A stretch of 64,000 bases of DNA from Rhodovulum tesquicola (GCF_024128855.1 NZ_JAMYDV010000001.1:102965-166964); one strand, 5' to 3'; shown: positions 29,432 through 42,508, numbered from the stretch's first letter. Program-made: numbers and translations. Notes: generated by a model not told the origin, from the sequence alone.

Positions 29432-30199
29432 ATGACTCGCCCGCGTGACCCCAACAGTTTCTCGGAACCGCCGCTGCCGCTCTTTGCCGAGGCGCGGCCG
29501 GTGCCGCTGTCGCAGGCCGACCGGCCGCCCTCCTACCTGCGCGACCACCGCCAGCGGTTGCGCACCCGCTTCATGGAGGGGGGTGCGGATGCGATGCCGG
29601 ATTACGAATTGCTGGAGATGCTGCTGTTCCGCGCCATCCCGCGCCAGGACGTCAAGCCGCTGGCCCGCGCGTTGCTGGAGCGGTTCGGCGATTTCAACGG
29701 CGTGCTGTCGGCGCCCACCGCCCGGCTGCGCGAGGTGATCGGCGTGGGCGAGGCGGTGCTGGTCGAGCTTAAGCTGGTCGAGGCGGCGGCGCATCGGCTG
29801 GCGCGCGCCAGGATCATGCACCGGCAGGTGATTTCAAGCTGGGATGTCCTGCTGGATTATTGCCGCACCTCGATGGCGCATCGCCAGACCGAACAGTTCC
29901 GCGTGCTGTTCCTGGACCGCAAGAACATTCTGATCGCCGACGAGGAACAGGCGCGCGGCACGGTCGATCATGTGCCGGTCTATCCCCGCGAAGTCGTCAA
30001 GCGGGCGCTGGAGCTGAACGCCTCGGCGCTGATCCTGGTGCATAACCACCCCTCGGGCGACCCGACGCCGTCGGAGTCGGACATCGCGATGACCGGGCAG
30101 ATCGCGGCGGGCTGCACCGCGCTGGGGATCGTGCTGCACGATCACATCATCGTCGGCAAGGCGCGCGAGATCAGCCTGCGCGCCGAGGGCTATATCTAG
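29432..30199 (+). CDS. radC: RadC/JAB-domain protein
   Basis: 255-residue RadC family member: an N-terminal helix-hairpin-helix region ([16 protein letters not shown], about 95-112) and a C-terminal JAB/MPN metalloprotease-like domain with the zinc motif [14 protein letters not shown] (about residues 200-213). Despite the name, a role in recombination repair is not established. The ATG follows TAGGCT by five bases, reminiscent of the short-leader pattern at rbfA and lolA, but without a clear -35. Confidence 0.92.
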   Translation: MTRPRDPNSFSEPPLPLFAEARPVPLSQADRPPSYLRDHRQRLRTRFMEGGADAMPDYELLEMLLFRAIPRQDVKPLARALLERFGDFNGVLSAPTARLREVIGVGEAVLVELKLVEAAAHRLARARIMHRQVISSWDVLLDYCRTSMAHRQTEQFRVLFLDRKNILIADEEQARGTVDHVPVYPREVVKRALELNASALILVHNHPSGDPTPSESDIAMTGQIAAGCTALGIVLHDHIIVGKAREISLRAEGYI

Positions 30200-30201
30200 C
30201 C

Positions 30202-31755
30202 TCAGCGCAGCCAGACCTCGACCCGGCGGTTGATGAACCCGCCCCAGGCGCTGTGGTCGCAGGCGATGGGCAGGGCTTCGCCGAACGCCTCGACCCTGAG
30301 CGCCACGCGCGACAGGTCGGCCGCGGTCGCCACCGCCCGCACCGCATCATGCACCGCCTCGGCCCGGAGCCGCGCGATGCCCAGATTGGCCTCGGCCGGT
30401 CCGTCGCCATCGGTGAATCCTGCAAAGATCAGGGTGCGCCCGTCGAACAGCCCGGCCTCCAGCGCGCGGGCCAGCGCGCCGATATTGCCGAAGGATTGCG
30501 CGTCCAGCTCCGCCGAGCCGCCCTCGCGGAAGCGGAAGGTGGTGGTCAGCCGTTGCGCCCCGGCCAGCGTCCCGACAAGGCGCTGCAATTCGGACAGCGG
30601 CACCTCGGGCCCGGCCTGGGCGATGGCCTGGCCCAGCCGGTCGCCCTGGCGGCCGAAGGGGATGGTGTCGCGCAACTGGTCGACGAAGCCCGCGCGCCGG
30701 ATCACCAGTTGCGCGGGGGCCGTGTCGAGCCAGTCGAGAAACTCGCGGGCGAAGAGCTGTTGTCGGCGGGCGGAGGCATAGAGGAACAGCGGCGCGACGA
30801 GGGGGTAATCCTCTGTCTTGACCGATTGGCGGTTTGCAACCAGGCGCAGGCCGCAGCCGCCGGTCAGCGGCACCTGCTGCGCGTCGCCCAGCGCCGAGAC
30901 GCGGGTCAGTCCGACGCCCAGCGGATCGGCGGCGACCGCGGCCGACAGCGCGGCGGCGCCCTTGTGGCGGCGCGCGGCGGGGGTAGGTGATGCGCCATCG
31001 AGCAGCCGCAGGGCAATCGCCTGTTGCAACCCGTCCTGCCGGTCGAGCAGGTGCACCGTCACAGGCGCCTCCGGGCCGCCCAGCGCCGACCAGTCGGCGA
31101 TCTGCCCGGTCGCAAGACCGATCACCGCGTCGATGGACAGCGCCTGCACCGGATGGCCGGGGGCGACCACGGGCACGATGGCGTCCAGCGCCACCACCCG
31201 GCGGCGGGCGGGATCGGAAAGGTCACCGAAGCCCGCCTCGCGCAGCCGCCGGATTTCGTCGGGGCGCGGTTCGCGGTCGGCCATGACGATATCGGCGGTC
31301 TCTGCCAGCAGGTCGGCGAAGCCCTCTTCGGTGCTGACAAGGGTCAGGTCGATCTCGGCCACGGGATGACCGGCGGCGCGGTCGCTGAGAACGAAGCGCA
31401 TATGCGGGCCGTCACGGTCGCGGGTGACGGACAGGCCACGCTGGTCGGCATAGGTCTCGATCAGGGCGGGCATCAGCACCTCGCCGAGGACGGGCGTGCC
31501 GGACAGGCGGAAGCGTGCGACATGGGCCTCGATCCCGGGGCAGCCGGGGCCGGTGCAGATGACGCCCTGCCCGTCGAGGGTGAGCGGGCCATAGATCGTG
31601 TCGACGCGGTAGAATTCGCCGTCGAAGCCGATCAGCGCGCCGCTGATCTCGACCGATCCGTCACGCGAACTGAGCGTGACGTCCTGCGCCCGGGCGGGGG
31701 CGACGAGAAGGGAGAGCAGCGCGGCGGCCAGCGCCGCGCATCGGAACAAGCGCAT
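30202..31755 (-). CDS. Periplasmic phosphate-binding-like/OmpA-domain fusion protein
   Basis: 517 residues. A Sec signal peptide (1-23, ARA site) precedes a short beta-rich region, a PstS/SBP-like ligand-binding domain (roughly 95-345, with IVMADREPRPDE and VALDAIVPVVAPGHPV), and a C-terminal OmpA-like peptidoglycan-binding domain (about 410-517, with TLIFAGFTDGDGPAEAN, LGIARLRAEAV and NRRVEVWL). This suggests a periplasmic ligand sensor held to the cell wall. It has no pst genes nearby. It converges on radC with two bases between the stops. Confidence 0.85.
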   Translation of the reverse strand: MRLFRCAALAAALLSLLVAPARAQDVTLSSRDGSVEISGALIGFDGEFYRVDTIYGPLTLDGQGVICTGPGCPGIEAHVARFRLSGTPVLGEVLMPALIETYADQRGLSVTRDRDGPHMRFVLSDRAAGHPVAEIDLTLVSTEEGFADLLAETADIVMADREPRPDEIRRLREAGFGDLSDPARRRVVALDAIVPVVAPGHPVQALSIDAVIGLATGQIADWSALGGPEAPVTVHLLDRQDGLQQAIALRLLDGASPTPAARRHKGAAALSAAVAADPLGVGLTRVSALGDAQQVPLTGGCGLRLVANRQSVKTEDYPLVAPLFLYASARRQQLFAREFLDWLDTAPAQLVIRRAGFVDQLRDTIPFGRQGDRLGQAIAQAGPEVPLSELQRLVGTLAGAQRLTTTFRFREGGSAELDAQSFGNIGALARALEAGLFDGRTLIFAGFTDGDGPAEANLGIARLRAEAVHDAVRAVATAADLSRVALRVEAFGEALPIACDHSAWGGFINRRVEVWLR

Positions 31756-31846
31756 GGCAAGAAGGCCCTGACCGCCTCAGTTGGCGGCGAGTTTCCGGTT
31801 TGGAGGACGATTTTTCAACACCGGATCCTCGCCTGTCGGGAACCGC

Positions 31847-34570
<2,724 letters not shown>

Positions 34571-34684
34571 GTGCTCTCCGCGGCGGCTGTCTCAAGGGAT
34601 GTTGTTCGACGGACGCCTTGCCCGCCTGTCGATGCGGCAATAGAAGTGGCCTCAGACTGAGGAGCGGCCCCAAGGACCACCCGC

Positions 34685-34713
34685 GATGTAAGGGGCCGCC
34701 AGATTGGAGTCAA
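34685..34713 (-). promoter_or_regulatory. Promoter for secA
   Basis: On the minus strand TTGACT (34713-34708), a 17-base spacer and TACATC (34690-34685). The predicted start near 34678 gives a leader of about 108 bases before the secA ATG, which includes a small CCTCA-GTC-TGAGG hairpin. Confidence 0.6.
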
Positions 34714-34747
34714 CGTCGCCAAGCGCGCGGCACGAAAGGAGTTGCCC

Positions 34748-35593
34748 ATGTCCAGACCTGCGAAACCGCTGCTTGCGCTTGCCCTCGTTGCCGGGCTGGC
34801 CCTTCCTGCGGCGGCCGAGGAGATCGGCCCCGGAACCGTCGTGGCCCGCGTGGGCGCGACCGAGATCACGCTTGGGCACATGATCGTCATGCGCGCGCAG
34901 TTGCCGCCGGAATACCAGGCGCTGCCCGACGACACGCTGTATCAGGCGATCCTGGACCAGTTGATCCGCCAAACCGCGGTGGCCGAGCAGACCGGCGGCG
35001 CGCTGTCGCTGGGCGCGCGGCTGGCGCTGGAGAACGAGCGGCGGTCCTTCCTTGCGGGCGAGGCGCTGGGCCGCGCGGCCGAGGAAGCGGCGACCGAGGA
35101 GGCGATTCAGGCCGCCTATGAGGCCGCCTTTGCCGGCGCCGAGCCCACGCCGGAATACCGCGCCGCGCATATCCTGGTCGAGACCGAGGAAGAGGCGCAG
35201 GCGGCCATGGCCCAGGTGCAGGACGGCGCCGATTTCGCCGAGCTGGCCAAGGAGACCTCGATCGACAGTTCGGGGCAGATGGGCGGCGAACTTGGCTGGT
35301 TCACCAAGGGCATGATGGTGCAATCCTTCGAGGATGTGGTGGTCGCGATGGAACCCGGAACGGTCGCCGGTCCGTTCGAGACGCAATTCGGCTGGCATCT
35401 GGTCAAGCTGCATGAAAGCCGGCTGAAGGATGCCCCGGCGCTGGACGAGGTGCGCGAGAGCATCGTCCAGCAGATCCAGCGCGATGCGATGGAGGCGGCG
35501 CTGGAACGCTATGCCGCCGAGGCCGAGATCACCCGCGCCGAGATCGAGATCGACCCCGCGGTGCTGAAGAACCGCGAACTTCTGGACAACTGA
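34748..35593 (+). CDS. Periplasmic parvulin peptidyl-prolyl isomerase (PpiC family)
   Basis: 281 residues: Sec signal peptide (1-23, AAA site), a SurA-like helical N-domain (30-130), and a parvulin domain (about 135-230) with YRAAHILVETEEEAQAA, GQMGGELGWF and FGWHLVKL. It would assist folding of exported proteins, fitting its place beside secA. The ATG at 34748 is chosen over an upstream TTG because GAAAGGAG lies six bases before it. The argJ gene follows after 25 bases. Confidence 0.93.
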   Translation: MSRPAKPLLALALVAGLALPAAAEEIGPGTVVARVGATEITLGHMIVMRAQLPPEYQALPDDTLYQAILDQLIRQTAVAEQTGGALSLGARLALENERRSFLAGEALGRAAEEAATEEAIQAAYEAAFAGAEPTPEYRAAHILVETEEEAQAAMAQVQDGADFAELAKETSIDSSGQMGGELGWFTKGMMVQSFEDVVVAMEPGTVAGPFETQFGWHLVKLHESRLKDAPALDEVRESIVQQIQRDAMEAALERYAAEAEITRAEIEIDPAVLKNRELLDN

Positions 35594-35618
35594 TCCGGCA
35601 CGCAGACGAGGGACGGCG

Positions 35619-36989
35619 ATGGCCAAGTCGAAGAAGAAGATCGAGAAGAAGATCACCAAGGCCAAGGTCAAGCCGCTGAAGCGCGAACTGAAGCGGCTGC
35701 GGCAGGAACTGGTGGCGGCGGGCGCGGGAGCGCCGGGTGCGCGCGCCGCGTCCGTTTCGCCGCTGGCCCCAGCGGGTGGCTTTCCCGTCCTGCCGGTGAT
35801 CGCGGGCGCCGAGTTCGCCGCCGCCGAGGCGGGGGTGCGCTACAAGGGGCGGCTCGATGTGATGCTGGCCCGGCTTGCGCCGGGGACGACGGTGGCCGGG
35901 GTCTTCACCCGCTCGGCGACGCGGTCCGCGCCGGTTCTGGATTGCGAGGCCAAGATCGGCGCCACGCCCGGGCCGCGGCAGGGGGCGGCGATCCTGGTGA
36001 ATTCGGGCAACTCGAACGCCTTTACCGGCGCGCGGGGGGTCGAGGCGGTGCAGGCGATCGCGGCGGGCGTGGCGCAGGCCGCAGGCGTGCCCGAGGGGCG
36101 GGTCTTCACCAGTTCGACGGGCGTGATCGGCGAGCCGCTGCCACATGAACGGATCACCGCCGTGCTGGAGGATCTGGCCGCGCGGCTGTCGCCCGAGGGT
36201 CTGGGCCAGGCGGCGCGGGCGATCATGACGACCGACACCTTCCCCAAGGGGGCCATCGCGACGGTCGAGATCGACGGGCAGGAGGTCAGGATCGCGGGCA
36301 TCGCCAAGGGATCGGGGATGATCGCGCCCGACATGGCGACGATGCTGGTCTATATCTTCACCGATGCGAAGATCGCACAGGCGCCCCTGCAGCGGATGCT
36401 GGCCCGGCTGACCGACGAGACCTTCAACTGCATCACGGTCGATGGCGATACCTCGACCTCCGACACGCTGCTGCTGGCGGCCACGGGCAAGTCCAGGGCG
36501 CCCGAGATCACCGATCTGCGCAGCGCGCCCGCCCGCGCCTTTCAGGAGGCGCTGCGCGGCGTGATGCTGGATCTGGCGCAACAGGTGGTGCGCGATGGCG
36601 AAGGGGCGACCAAGTTCGTCGAGATCACGGTGACCGGCGCGGCGAACACGGCGGATGCCAGGAAGGTGGCGATGGCGATTGCCAATTCGCCGCTGGTCAA
36701 GACGGCGATCGCGGGCGAGGATCCGAACTGGGGCCGGATCGTGATGGCGGTGGGCAAGTCGGGGGCGAAGGCCGACCGCGACCTGCTGGCGATCCGGTTC
36801 GGCGATATCCTGGTGGCGGAGAAGGGCCTGGTCGCCGAGGGCTATGCCGAGGAGGCGGGCGCGGCCTATATGCGGCACGCGGAACTTGCGATCGGGGTGG
36901 ATCTGGGCCTTGGCAGCGGGGCGGCGACGGTCTGGACCTGTGACCTGACGCATCGCTATATCGACATCAACGCCGATTACCGGTCGTGA
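35619..36989 (+). CDS. argJ: Bifunctional ornithine acetyltransferase/N-acetylglutamate synthase with Lys-rich N-terminal extension
   Basis: Recycles acetyl groups in arginine synthesis: N-acetylornithine plus glutamate to ornithine plus N-acetylglutamate. The core from about residue 46 (VSPLAPAGGFP) is typical, with the self-cleavage/nucleophile threonine in GMIAPDMATMLVY (the family usually has PNMAT) and ending at the usual C-terminus. The first 45 residues are an added basic tail with 11 lysines in the first 25 positions. 456 residues in total. GAGGGACGG before the ATG supports this start; no good internal start is seen. Confidence 0.95.
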   Translation: MAKSKKKIEKKITKAKVKPLKRELKRLRQELVAAGAGAPGARAASVSPLAPAGGFPVLPVIAGAEFAAAEAGVRYKGRLDVMLARLAPGTTVAGVFTRSATRSAPVLDCEAKIGATPGPRQGAAILVNSGNSNAFTGARGVEAVQAIAAGVAQAAGVPEGRVFTSSTGVIGEPLPHERITAVLEDLAARLSPEGLGQAARAIMTTDTFPKGAIATVEIDGQEVRIAGIAKGSGMIAPDMATMLVYIFTDAKIAQAPLQRMLARLTDETFNCITVDGDTSTSDTLLLAATGKSRAPEITDLRSAPARAFQEALRGVMLDLAQQVVRDGEGATKFVEITVTGAANTADARKVAMAIANSPLVKTAIAGEDPNWGRIVMAVGKSGAKADRDLLAIRFGDILVAEKGLVAEGYAEEAGAAYMRHAELAIGVDLGLGSGAATVWTCDLTHRYIDINADYRS

Positions 36990-37384
36990 AGGTCGTTCTT
37001 GTCGCGGCCGTCGCACTGGTCGATTCGGACGGCCGAGTGCTGCTGGCGCAGCGGCCCGAGGGCAAGTCGATGGCGGGCCTGTGGGAGTTTCCCGGCGGCA
37101 AGGTCGAGCCGGGCGAGACTCCCGAGGCGGCGCTGATGCGCGAGCTGAAGGAAGAGCTGGGCATCGACACATGGGCCAGCTGCCTTGCGCCGCTGAGTTT
37201 CGCCAGCCACAGCTACGAGGATTTCCACCTGCTGATGCCGCTGTTCGCCTGCCGCAAATGGGAAGGCCAGCCCCATGGGCAGGAGGGTCAGGCGCTGGCC
37301 TGGGTGCGCGCGAAGGATCTGCGCAGCTATCCGATGCCGCCCGCCGATCTGCCGCTGATCCCCGTGCTTCGGGATTGGCTTTAG
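36986..37384 (+). CDS. mutT: 8-oxo-dGTP diphosphatase (MutT, Nudix)
   Basis: Sanitises the nucleotide pool by hydrolysing 8-oxo-dGTP. 132 residues with a Nudix box GGKVEPGETPEAALMRELKE (plus ELG) starting at residue 36, and the MAGLWEFPGG lead-in typical of MutT. The GTG start overlaps the argJ stop (GTGA), so it is translated by coupling at the end of the ppiC-argJ-mutT run. Confidence 0.9.
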   Translation: MKVVLVAAVALVDSDGRVLLAQRPEGKSMAGLWEFPGGKVEPGETPEAALMRELKEELGIDTWASCLAPLSFASHSYEDFHLLMPLFACRKWEGQPHGQEGQALAWVRAKDLRSYPMPPADLPLIPVLRDWL

Positions 37385-37453
37385 CGGGCCGCCGCGGGAC
37401 AGGGCGGGTCCGGGTCGGCAATTTTCCGCGCATGCGCACGCGGTGCGGCGAAA

Positions 37454-37486
37454 TAAAATTCCGAAAAATTTTACACAGCGGTTACA
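37454..37486 (+). promoter_or_regulatory. AT-rich promoter/operator island before a 44-codon gene
   Basis: In otherwise GC-rich DNA this stretch is strongly AT-rich. TAAAAT (37454-37459) is a five-of-six -10. It overlaps the inverted repeat AAAATT-CCGAAA-AATTTT (37455-37472), and the pentamer TTACA is repeated at 37471-37475 and 37482-37486, 11 bases apart. No good -35 is seen. The leader to the ATG at 37519 would be about 53 bases. Confidence 0.45.
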
Positions 37487-37518
37487 AACGAAACGTCGCA
37501 ACCTGAGGATGATAAGAA

Positions 37519-37653
37519 ATGATCCGGACGATCCTGCTTGGTTCCTGCGTTTCGGTGCAAGGCGCCTTTGTCGCGCGGCGGCCCGATGGCAGGATCGTGG
37601 TGAAGGTTGGCGACCGGCTGTTCACGGGCAAGCCGGTCAACAAGGCCGCCTGA
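37519..37653 (+). CDS. Conserved-looking 44-residue small basic protein
   Basis: ATG ATC CGG opens a frame encoding a 44-residue protein that begins MIRTILLGSCVSVQG and has a beta-strand-like centre (DGRIVVKVGDRLFTGKPV), giving the look of a small SH3/OB-like barrel half. The upstream GAGGATGATAAG supplies a ribosome site, and an AT-rich promoter-like island precedes it. It converges on infB. I have an impression that similar short proteins occur at this site in other Rhodobacterales, but I cannot verify it. No function assigned. Confidence 0.65.
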   Translation: MIRTILLGSCVSVQGAFVARRPDGRIVVKVGDRLFTGKPVNKAA

Positions 37654-37684
37654 GGCAGCGGCATCCCGACCGGAAGCGATGACG

Positions 37685-37712
37685 AAAAGGGGCGCCCGAT
37701 GATGGACGCCCC
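37685..37712 (-). terminator. Terminator of the rimP-nusA-rnpM-infB operon
   Basis: Minus-strand hairpin: GGGGCG(CC) at 37689-37696 pairs with GG(A)CGCCCC at 37704-37712 with one bulged A and a seven-base loop, followed on the minus strand by TTTT. It starts 28 bases after the infB stop. Confidence 0.65.
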
Positions 37713-37739
37713 CCCGGGTGGTTCGCTCTGGCGGCGGGA

Positions 37740-40232
37740 TCAGGCGAGCTTGCGCTCGATCTCCTGACGCTCGAAGATCTCGATGATGTCGCCCTGGCGG
37801 ATGTCGTCGTAATTCTCGAAGGCCATGCCGCATTCCTGGCCCGACTGGACCTCTGCGACCTCGTCCTTGAAGCGCTTGAGCGTCTTCAGCGTGCCTTCGT
37901 GGACCACCACGTTGTCGCGCAGCAGGCGCACCCCGGCGGAACGCCGCGCCACGCCCTCGGTGACCAGACAGCCCGCAACCTTGCCGACATTCGAGACCTT
38001 GAAGACCTCGCGGATCTGGGCGTAGCCGATGAAGGTCTCGCGGATCTCGGCCGACAGCAGGCCCGAGGCCGCCGCCTTCACATCGTCCACGAGGTCGTAG
38101 ATCACGCTGTAATAGCGGATCTCGACGCCCTTCTGGTTGGCGGCGCTGCGGGCGGGGGCGTTGGCACGCACGTTGAAGCCCATGATCGGGGCGCCGGACG
38201 CCTCGGCAAGGCCCACATCGCTCTCGGTGATGGCGCCGACACCGGCATGCAGCACGCGCACGCGCACCTCGTCATTGCCGATCTTCTCCATCGCCTGGAC
38301 GATGGCCTCGGCCGAGCCCTGCACGTCGGCCTTGACCAGGATCGGCAGCTCGGCGACGTTCTGGTCCTCCTTGGCCTTGGCCATGAGCTGTTCCAGCGTC
38401 GTGGCGGCCCCGGCGGCGGCGCGCTTCTCCTTGGACTTGGCTTCGCGGTATTCGGCGATCTCGCGGGCCTGCGCCTCGGTCTCGACCACGTTCAGCACAT
38501 CGCCCGCCTCGGGCGTGCCGTTCAGGCCCAGCACCTCGACCGGAACCGAGGGACCGGCCTCCTCGACGCGTTCGCCCTTGTCGTTGATCAGCGCGCGGAC
38601 CTTGCCCCATTGCTCGCCCACGACGAAGATGTCGCCCTTCCGCAGGGTGCCCTTCTGGACCAGCACGGTCGCGACCGGGCCGCGGCCCACGTCGAGCTGC
38701 GCCTCGATCACGGCGCCTTCGGCAGCGCGGCTCGGGTTTGCCTTGAGTTCGAGGATCTCGGCCTGGAGCGCGATGGCTTCCAGCAATTCGTCAAGCCCCT
38801 GGCCGGTGATCGCCGAGACCTCGACATCCTGGACCTCGCCCGACATCTGCTCGACCACCACCTCGTGCTGCAACAGGTCGGTGCGCACCTTGATCGGGTT
38901 GGCCGAGGGCTTGTCGATCTTGTTGATCGCCACGATCATCGGCACCTTGGCGGCCTTGGCGTGGTTGATCGCCTCGACGGTCTGCGGCATCACCGCGTCG
39001 TCGGCGGCGACCACGAGCACGACGATATCCGTCACCTGCGCGCCGCGGGCCCGCATCGAGGTGAAGGCCGCGTGGCCGGGCGTGTCGAGGAAGGTCAGCG
39101 TGGTGCCGCCATCGGTCTTCACCTGGTAGGCGCCGATATGCTGGGTGATGCCGCCAGCCTCGCCCGCGACGACCTTGGCGTCGCGGATCGCGTCCAGCAG
39201 CGAGGTCTTGCCGTGGTCGACATGGCCCATGATGGTGATGACCGGCGGGCGCGGCTCGAGATCCTCGGCCTGGTCCTCGACGGTGGCGATCACGTCCTCG
39301 ACATCGGCATCCGACACCCGCTGCACGCGATGGCCGAATTCCTCGATGATGAGTTCCGCGGTGTCGGCGTCGATGACCTGGTTCTGGGTGACCATCATGC
39401 CGTTCTGCATCAGCGCCTTGACCACGTCGGCCACGCGCTCGGCCATGCGGTTGGCAAGCTCCGAGACCACGATCTGTTCGGGCAACTGGACTTCGCGCAC
39501 GACCTTTTCGCGCGTATCGCCGCGGCCCATCGCCTTCTGGCGCATCCGCTCCTGCTTGCGCTTCATCGCGGCGAGCGAGCGCTGGCGACCGCCTTCGCCG
39601 CCGTCCAGCGCCTGGGTCAGCGTCAGCTTGCCGGCGCGGCGGCTGTCATCCTTGGCCTTGGTGCGGGTCTGCCGATCGTCGCTGCGCTCGCGTTCGCGGT
39701 CGACCTTGCGCGGCGGCGCGGTCTTGGCCGACTCGGGCTGGGCGGCGGGGGCGGCGGGCTTGGCCGCGGGCGCTGCGGCGGCAGGCTTCTGATCCGCCTC
39801 CTTGCGGCGGCGCTCCTGCTCCTGCTCTTCCTCGGCCTTGCGGCGGGCGGCTTCCTCGATCTCGCGCTGTTCGCGTTCCTTGGCCTCGGCCTCGTCGCGG
39901 CGGCGCTGGCGCTCTTCCTCGCGCTGGCGCTCGTCGGCCGCGCGCTGGGCGGCTTCCTCGACCTCGCGGGCCTTGGCCGCCTGAAGGGCCTTCAGACGAC
40001 GTTCCATCTCGGCATCGGAAATCCCGGCCGGGCGCTTTGCCGGGTCGCTGCCCGCAACGCCAGAGGTCGTGGCCCCGGATTTCGTGGCACCGGGCTTTGG
40101 CACGACGACGCGCTTGCGCTTCGTCTCGACGACCACATTCTTCGTCCGGCCATGGCTGAAGCTCTGCTTCACCTGGCCGGGCCGCGAGGCGCCGCGCAGT
40201 CCCAGTGTCTTCTTGCCGTCAGTGTCGTCCAT
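37740..40232 (-). CDS. infB: Translation initiation factor IF-2
   Basis: GTPase that places initiator tRNA on the 30S subunit. 830 residues. The long N-terminal region (1-320) is charged and low-complexity, with Glu/Arg/Lys-rich helical stretches and an Ala/Pro-rich part. The G domain has GHVDHGKTS (G1), DTPGHAAF (G3) and NKIDKP (G4), followed by the usual beta-barrel and C2 domains. ATG at 40232 ([10 protein letters not shown]) is the family start. It lies seven bases after the rnpM stop. Confidence 0.97.
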   Translation of the reverse strand: MDDTDGKKTLGLRGASRPGQVKQSFSHGRTKNVVVETKRKRVVVPKPGATKSGATTSGVAGSDPAKRPAGISDAEMERRLKALQAAKAREVEEAAQRAADERQREEERQRRRDEAEAKEREQREIEEAARRKAEEEQEQERRRKEADQKPAAAAPAAKPAAPAAQPESAKTAPPRKVDRERERSDDRQTRTKAKDDSRRAGKLTLTQALDGGEGGRQRSLAAMKRKQERMRQKAMGRGDTREKVVREVQLPEQIVVSELANRMAERVADVVKALMQNGMMVTQNQVIDADTAELIIEEFGHRVQRVSDADVEDVIATVEDQAEDLEPRPPVITIMGHVDHGKTSLLDAIRDAKVVAGEAGGITQHIGAYQVKTDGGTTLTFLDTPGHAAFTSMRARGAQVTDIVVLVVAADDAVMPQTVEAINHAKAAKVPMIVAINKIDKPSANPIKVRTDLLQHEVVVEQMSGEVQDVEVSAITGQGLDELLEAIALQAEILELKANPSRAAEGAVIEAQLDVGRGPVATVLVQKGTLRKGDIFVVGEQWGKVRALINDKGERVEEAGPSVPVEVLGLNGTPEAGDVLNVVETEAQAREIAEYREAKSKEKRAAAGAATTLEQLMAKAKEDQNVAELPILVKADVQGSAEAIVQAMEKIGNDEVRVRVLHAGVGAITESDVGLAEASGAPIMGFNVRANAPARSAANQKGVEIRYYSVIYDLVDDVKAAASGLLSAEIRETFIGYAQIREVFKVSNVGKVAGCLVTEGVARRSAGVRLLRDNVVVHEGTLKTLKRFKDEVAEVQSGQECGMAFENYDDIRQGDIIEIFERQEIERKLA

Positions 40233-40239
40233 AAGGCCT

Positions 40240-40860
40240 TCAACCCTTTCCGGGGGCCTCGCCCCCGATCTTCTTGCGGATGCCCGAAAGCTTGGCGGCA
40301 TCCTCTACTACACGTTCCATGAGTCCGCCAGCCGCAAGCGCGCCATGTATCACATGTTCGCGGCCGAAAGCCAAACCGATTTCCCCGGCCGTCAGACAGT
40401 CGATATAGGCGCCCTCGCGCTGCGGGGGCCTGAGCTTGGTCTTGCCCCGTTCCGACCCGTCGCTGGCCTGAACCAGGACGGCGGCCTGGCCGCTGTCGAG
40501 CCAGCCCTTGACCTTTTCATACCCGACCACCGCCTGCCCGGCCTTGCGCGCCAGCGACAGCCCCTCGACCACGCGGCGCAACAGCCCGGCCTCGACCAGA
40601 TCGACCAGCCCCTCGGGCAGGGTGACCTGGCGTTTCGCCGCCCGCGCGAACAGCCGCTTGCGGACCGCCAGCTCCAGCGCGTCGCGATCCGCCGCGACCC
40701 AGATGCCCCGGCCGGGCAGCTTGGCCGCAAGGTCGGGCACGATCTGGTCGTCGGGGCCGACGACGAAGCGGATCAGCCCCGCCTTCGGCTGCACCTCGCC
40801 GGTGGCGATGCAGCGCCGCTCCGGCTCGCCGTCAGGTTTTCGCGCGCCTGCTCGGCCCAT
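40240..40860 (-). CDS. rnpM: RNA-binding protein RnpM/YlxR (DUF448) fused to an L7Ae-like domain
   Basis: 206 residues: a DUF448/YlxR N-domain with the [17 protein letters not shown] motif and the PGRGIWV loop (residues 16-55), then an L7Ae/Gadd45-like C-domain ([14 protein letters not shown]). YlxR in Firmicutes binds RNase P RNA or acts as a regulator; the role of the alphaproteobacterial fusion is less clear. Sits in its conserved place between nusA and infB. Confidence 0.88.
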   Translation of the reverse strand: MGRAGARKPDGEPERRCIATGEVQPKAGLIRFVVGPDDQIVPDLAAKLPGRGIWVAADRDALELAVRKRLFARAAKRQVTLPEGLVDLVEAGLLRRVVEGLSLARKAGQAVVGYEKVKGWLDSGQAAVLVQASDGSERGKTKLRPPQREGAYIDCLTAGEIGLAFGREHVIHGALAAGGLMERVVEDAAKLSGIRKKIGGEAPGKG

Positions 40861-40882
40861 GTCGGCCTCCCGGAGCCCCGGA

Positions 40883-42505
40883 TCAGGCTCCGGCCTCCTC
40901 TTCGCCCTCTTCGGCGTCGGTCTCGTCCCCGGCGTCGTCCTCGAGCTCGGTCGGATCGACCCAGCCCAGCAGGACCCGCGCGGTCATCACCAGGGTCTGC
41001 GCCTCTTCCAGCGACATGTCGAACTTCTCGAGGATGCCTTCGTCCTTGACCCGCTGGCCATCGACCGTGGTCCAGCCGCCGGCCAGTTCCCAGTCGGCGC
41101 AGGTGGCGAAGTCCTCAAGCGTCTTGATGCCGTCCTCGGCCAGTGCTTCGAGCATCTGGGGCGTCAGGCCCTCGAATTCAACCAGGCTGTCCTCGACGCC
41201 CAGTTCACGGGCATGTTCCAACGCCTTGCGATTCTGCTCTTCGAGATGGTCGCGGGCGCGGGCCTGAAGCTCTCCGGCGGTGTCCTCGTCCACGCCCTCG
41301 ATCACCAGAAGCTCGTCGAGATCGACATAGGCCACCTCTTCGAGATTGGTGAAGCCTTCCGAGACCAGGAGCTGGGCGAAGAACTCGTCCAGATCGAGCG
41401 TGTCCATGAAGAGCCGCGTGCGCTCCTCGAACTCGGCCTGGCGGCGCTGGCTTTCCTCGGCCTCGGTCATGATGTCGATGTCGAGCCCGGTCAGCTGGCT
41501 GGCCAGTCGCACGTTCTGGCCGCGCCGACCGATGGCCAGCGATAGCTGCTCGTCGGGGACCACGACCTCGATCTTGCCGGCCTCCTCGTCGATGACGACC
41601 TTGCTGACCTCGGCGGGTTGCAGCGCGTTCACGAGGAAGGTGGCTTGATCCTCGTTCCAGGGGATGATGTCGATCTTCTCGCCCTGAAGCTCGTTCACGA
41701 CGGCCTGAACGCGGCTGCCGCGCATGCCGACGCAGGCGCCGACGGGGTCGATCGAGTTGTCATAGGAAATCACGGCAATCTTGGCGCGGCTGCCCGGGTC
41801 GCGGGCCACGGCCTTGATCTCGATGATGCCGTCGTAGATTTCCGGCACTTCCATCTTGAAGAGTTCGGCCATGAACTCGGGCGCGGTGCGGGACAGGAAG
41901 ACCTGCGGGCCACGGGTTTCACGGCGGACATCCTTGATGAAGCAGCGGATGCGGTCGTTCGGGCGATAGCTTTCGCGGCCGATCTTTTCATTCCTGCGCA
42001 GGATGCCCTCGCCCCGGCCGATATCGACGATGACGTTGCCGTATTCCTCGCGCTTGACCTGGCCGTTGATGATCGTGCCGACGCGGTCCTTGAATTCCTC
42101 GAACTGGCGGTCGCGCTCGGCCTCGCGGACCTTCTGCAGGATCACCTGCTTGGCGCTTTGCGCGGCGATCCGGCCCATCTCGACGGGCGGCACCTCTTCC
42201 ACGACGGTATCGCCCACCTTGGGATCGTCGAGATACTGTTTGGCCTGCGCGACGGTCAGTTCGGCCTGGTAGTTCTCCAGCGCGTCATCCTCGACCACGG
42301 TGCGCACGCGGGTGAAACTCGCCCGACCCGTCTTGCGGTCGATGGACACGCGGATGTCCATTTCCGAGCCGTAGCGCGACTTGGCGGCCCGGGCGAGGGA
42401 TTCTTCCATCGCCTGCACCACCAGATCGGGGTCGATCATCTTTTCCCGCGCCACCGCCTCGGCGGTCTGAAGCAGTTCAAGCTGGTTGGCAGAGGTAATC
42501 GCCAT
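40883..42505 (-). CDS. nusA: Transcription termination/antitermination factor NusA
   Basis: RNA-polymerase-bound factor that promotes hairpin-dependent pausing and termination and takes part in antitermination. 540 residues: N-terminal domain, S1 domain, two KH domains (with [12 protein letters not shown] and [12 protein letters not shown] as KH GxxG loops), and two C-terminal helix-hairpin-helix repeats, ending in a very acidic Asp/Glu tail. Three bases separate it from rimP. Confidence 0.97.
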   Translation of the reverse strand: MAITSANQLELLQTAEAVAREKMIDPDLVVQAMEESLARAAKSRYGSEMDIRVSIDRKTGRASFTRVRTVVEDDALENYQAELTVAQAKQYLDDPKVGDTVVEEVPPVEMGRIAAQSAKQVILQKVREAERDRQFEEFKDRVGTIINGQVKREEYGNVIVDIGRGEGILRRNEKIGRESYRPNDRIRCFIKDVRRETRGPQVFLSRTAPEFMAELFKMEVPEIYDGIIEIKAVARDPGSRAKIAVISYDNSIDPVGACVGMRGSRVQAVVNELQGEKIDIIPWNEDQATFLVNALQPAEVSKVVIDEEAGKIEVVVPDEQLSLAIGRRGQNVRLASQLTGLDIDIMTEAEESQRRQAEFEERTRLFMDTLDLDEFFAQLLVSEGFTNLEEVAYVDLDELLVIEGVDEDTAGELQARARDHLEEQNRKALEHARELGVEDSLVEFEGLTPQMLEALAEDGIKTLEDFATCADWELAGGWTTVDGQRVKDEGILEKFDMSLEEAQTLVMTARVLLGWVDPTELEDDAGDETDAEEGEEEAGA

Positions 42506-42508
42506 GTC

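Noticed and set aside
37899..40322. Long plus-strand open frame opposite infB
   Set aside because: Antisense of infB; the composition mirrors its charged N-terminal region and no start signals are seen.
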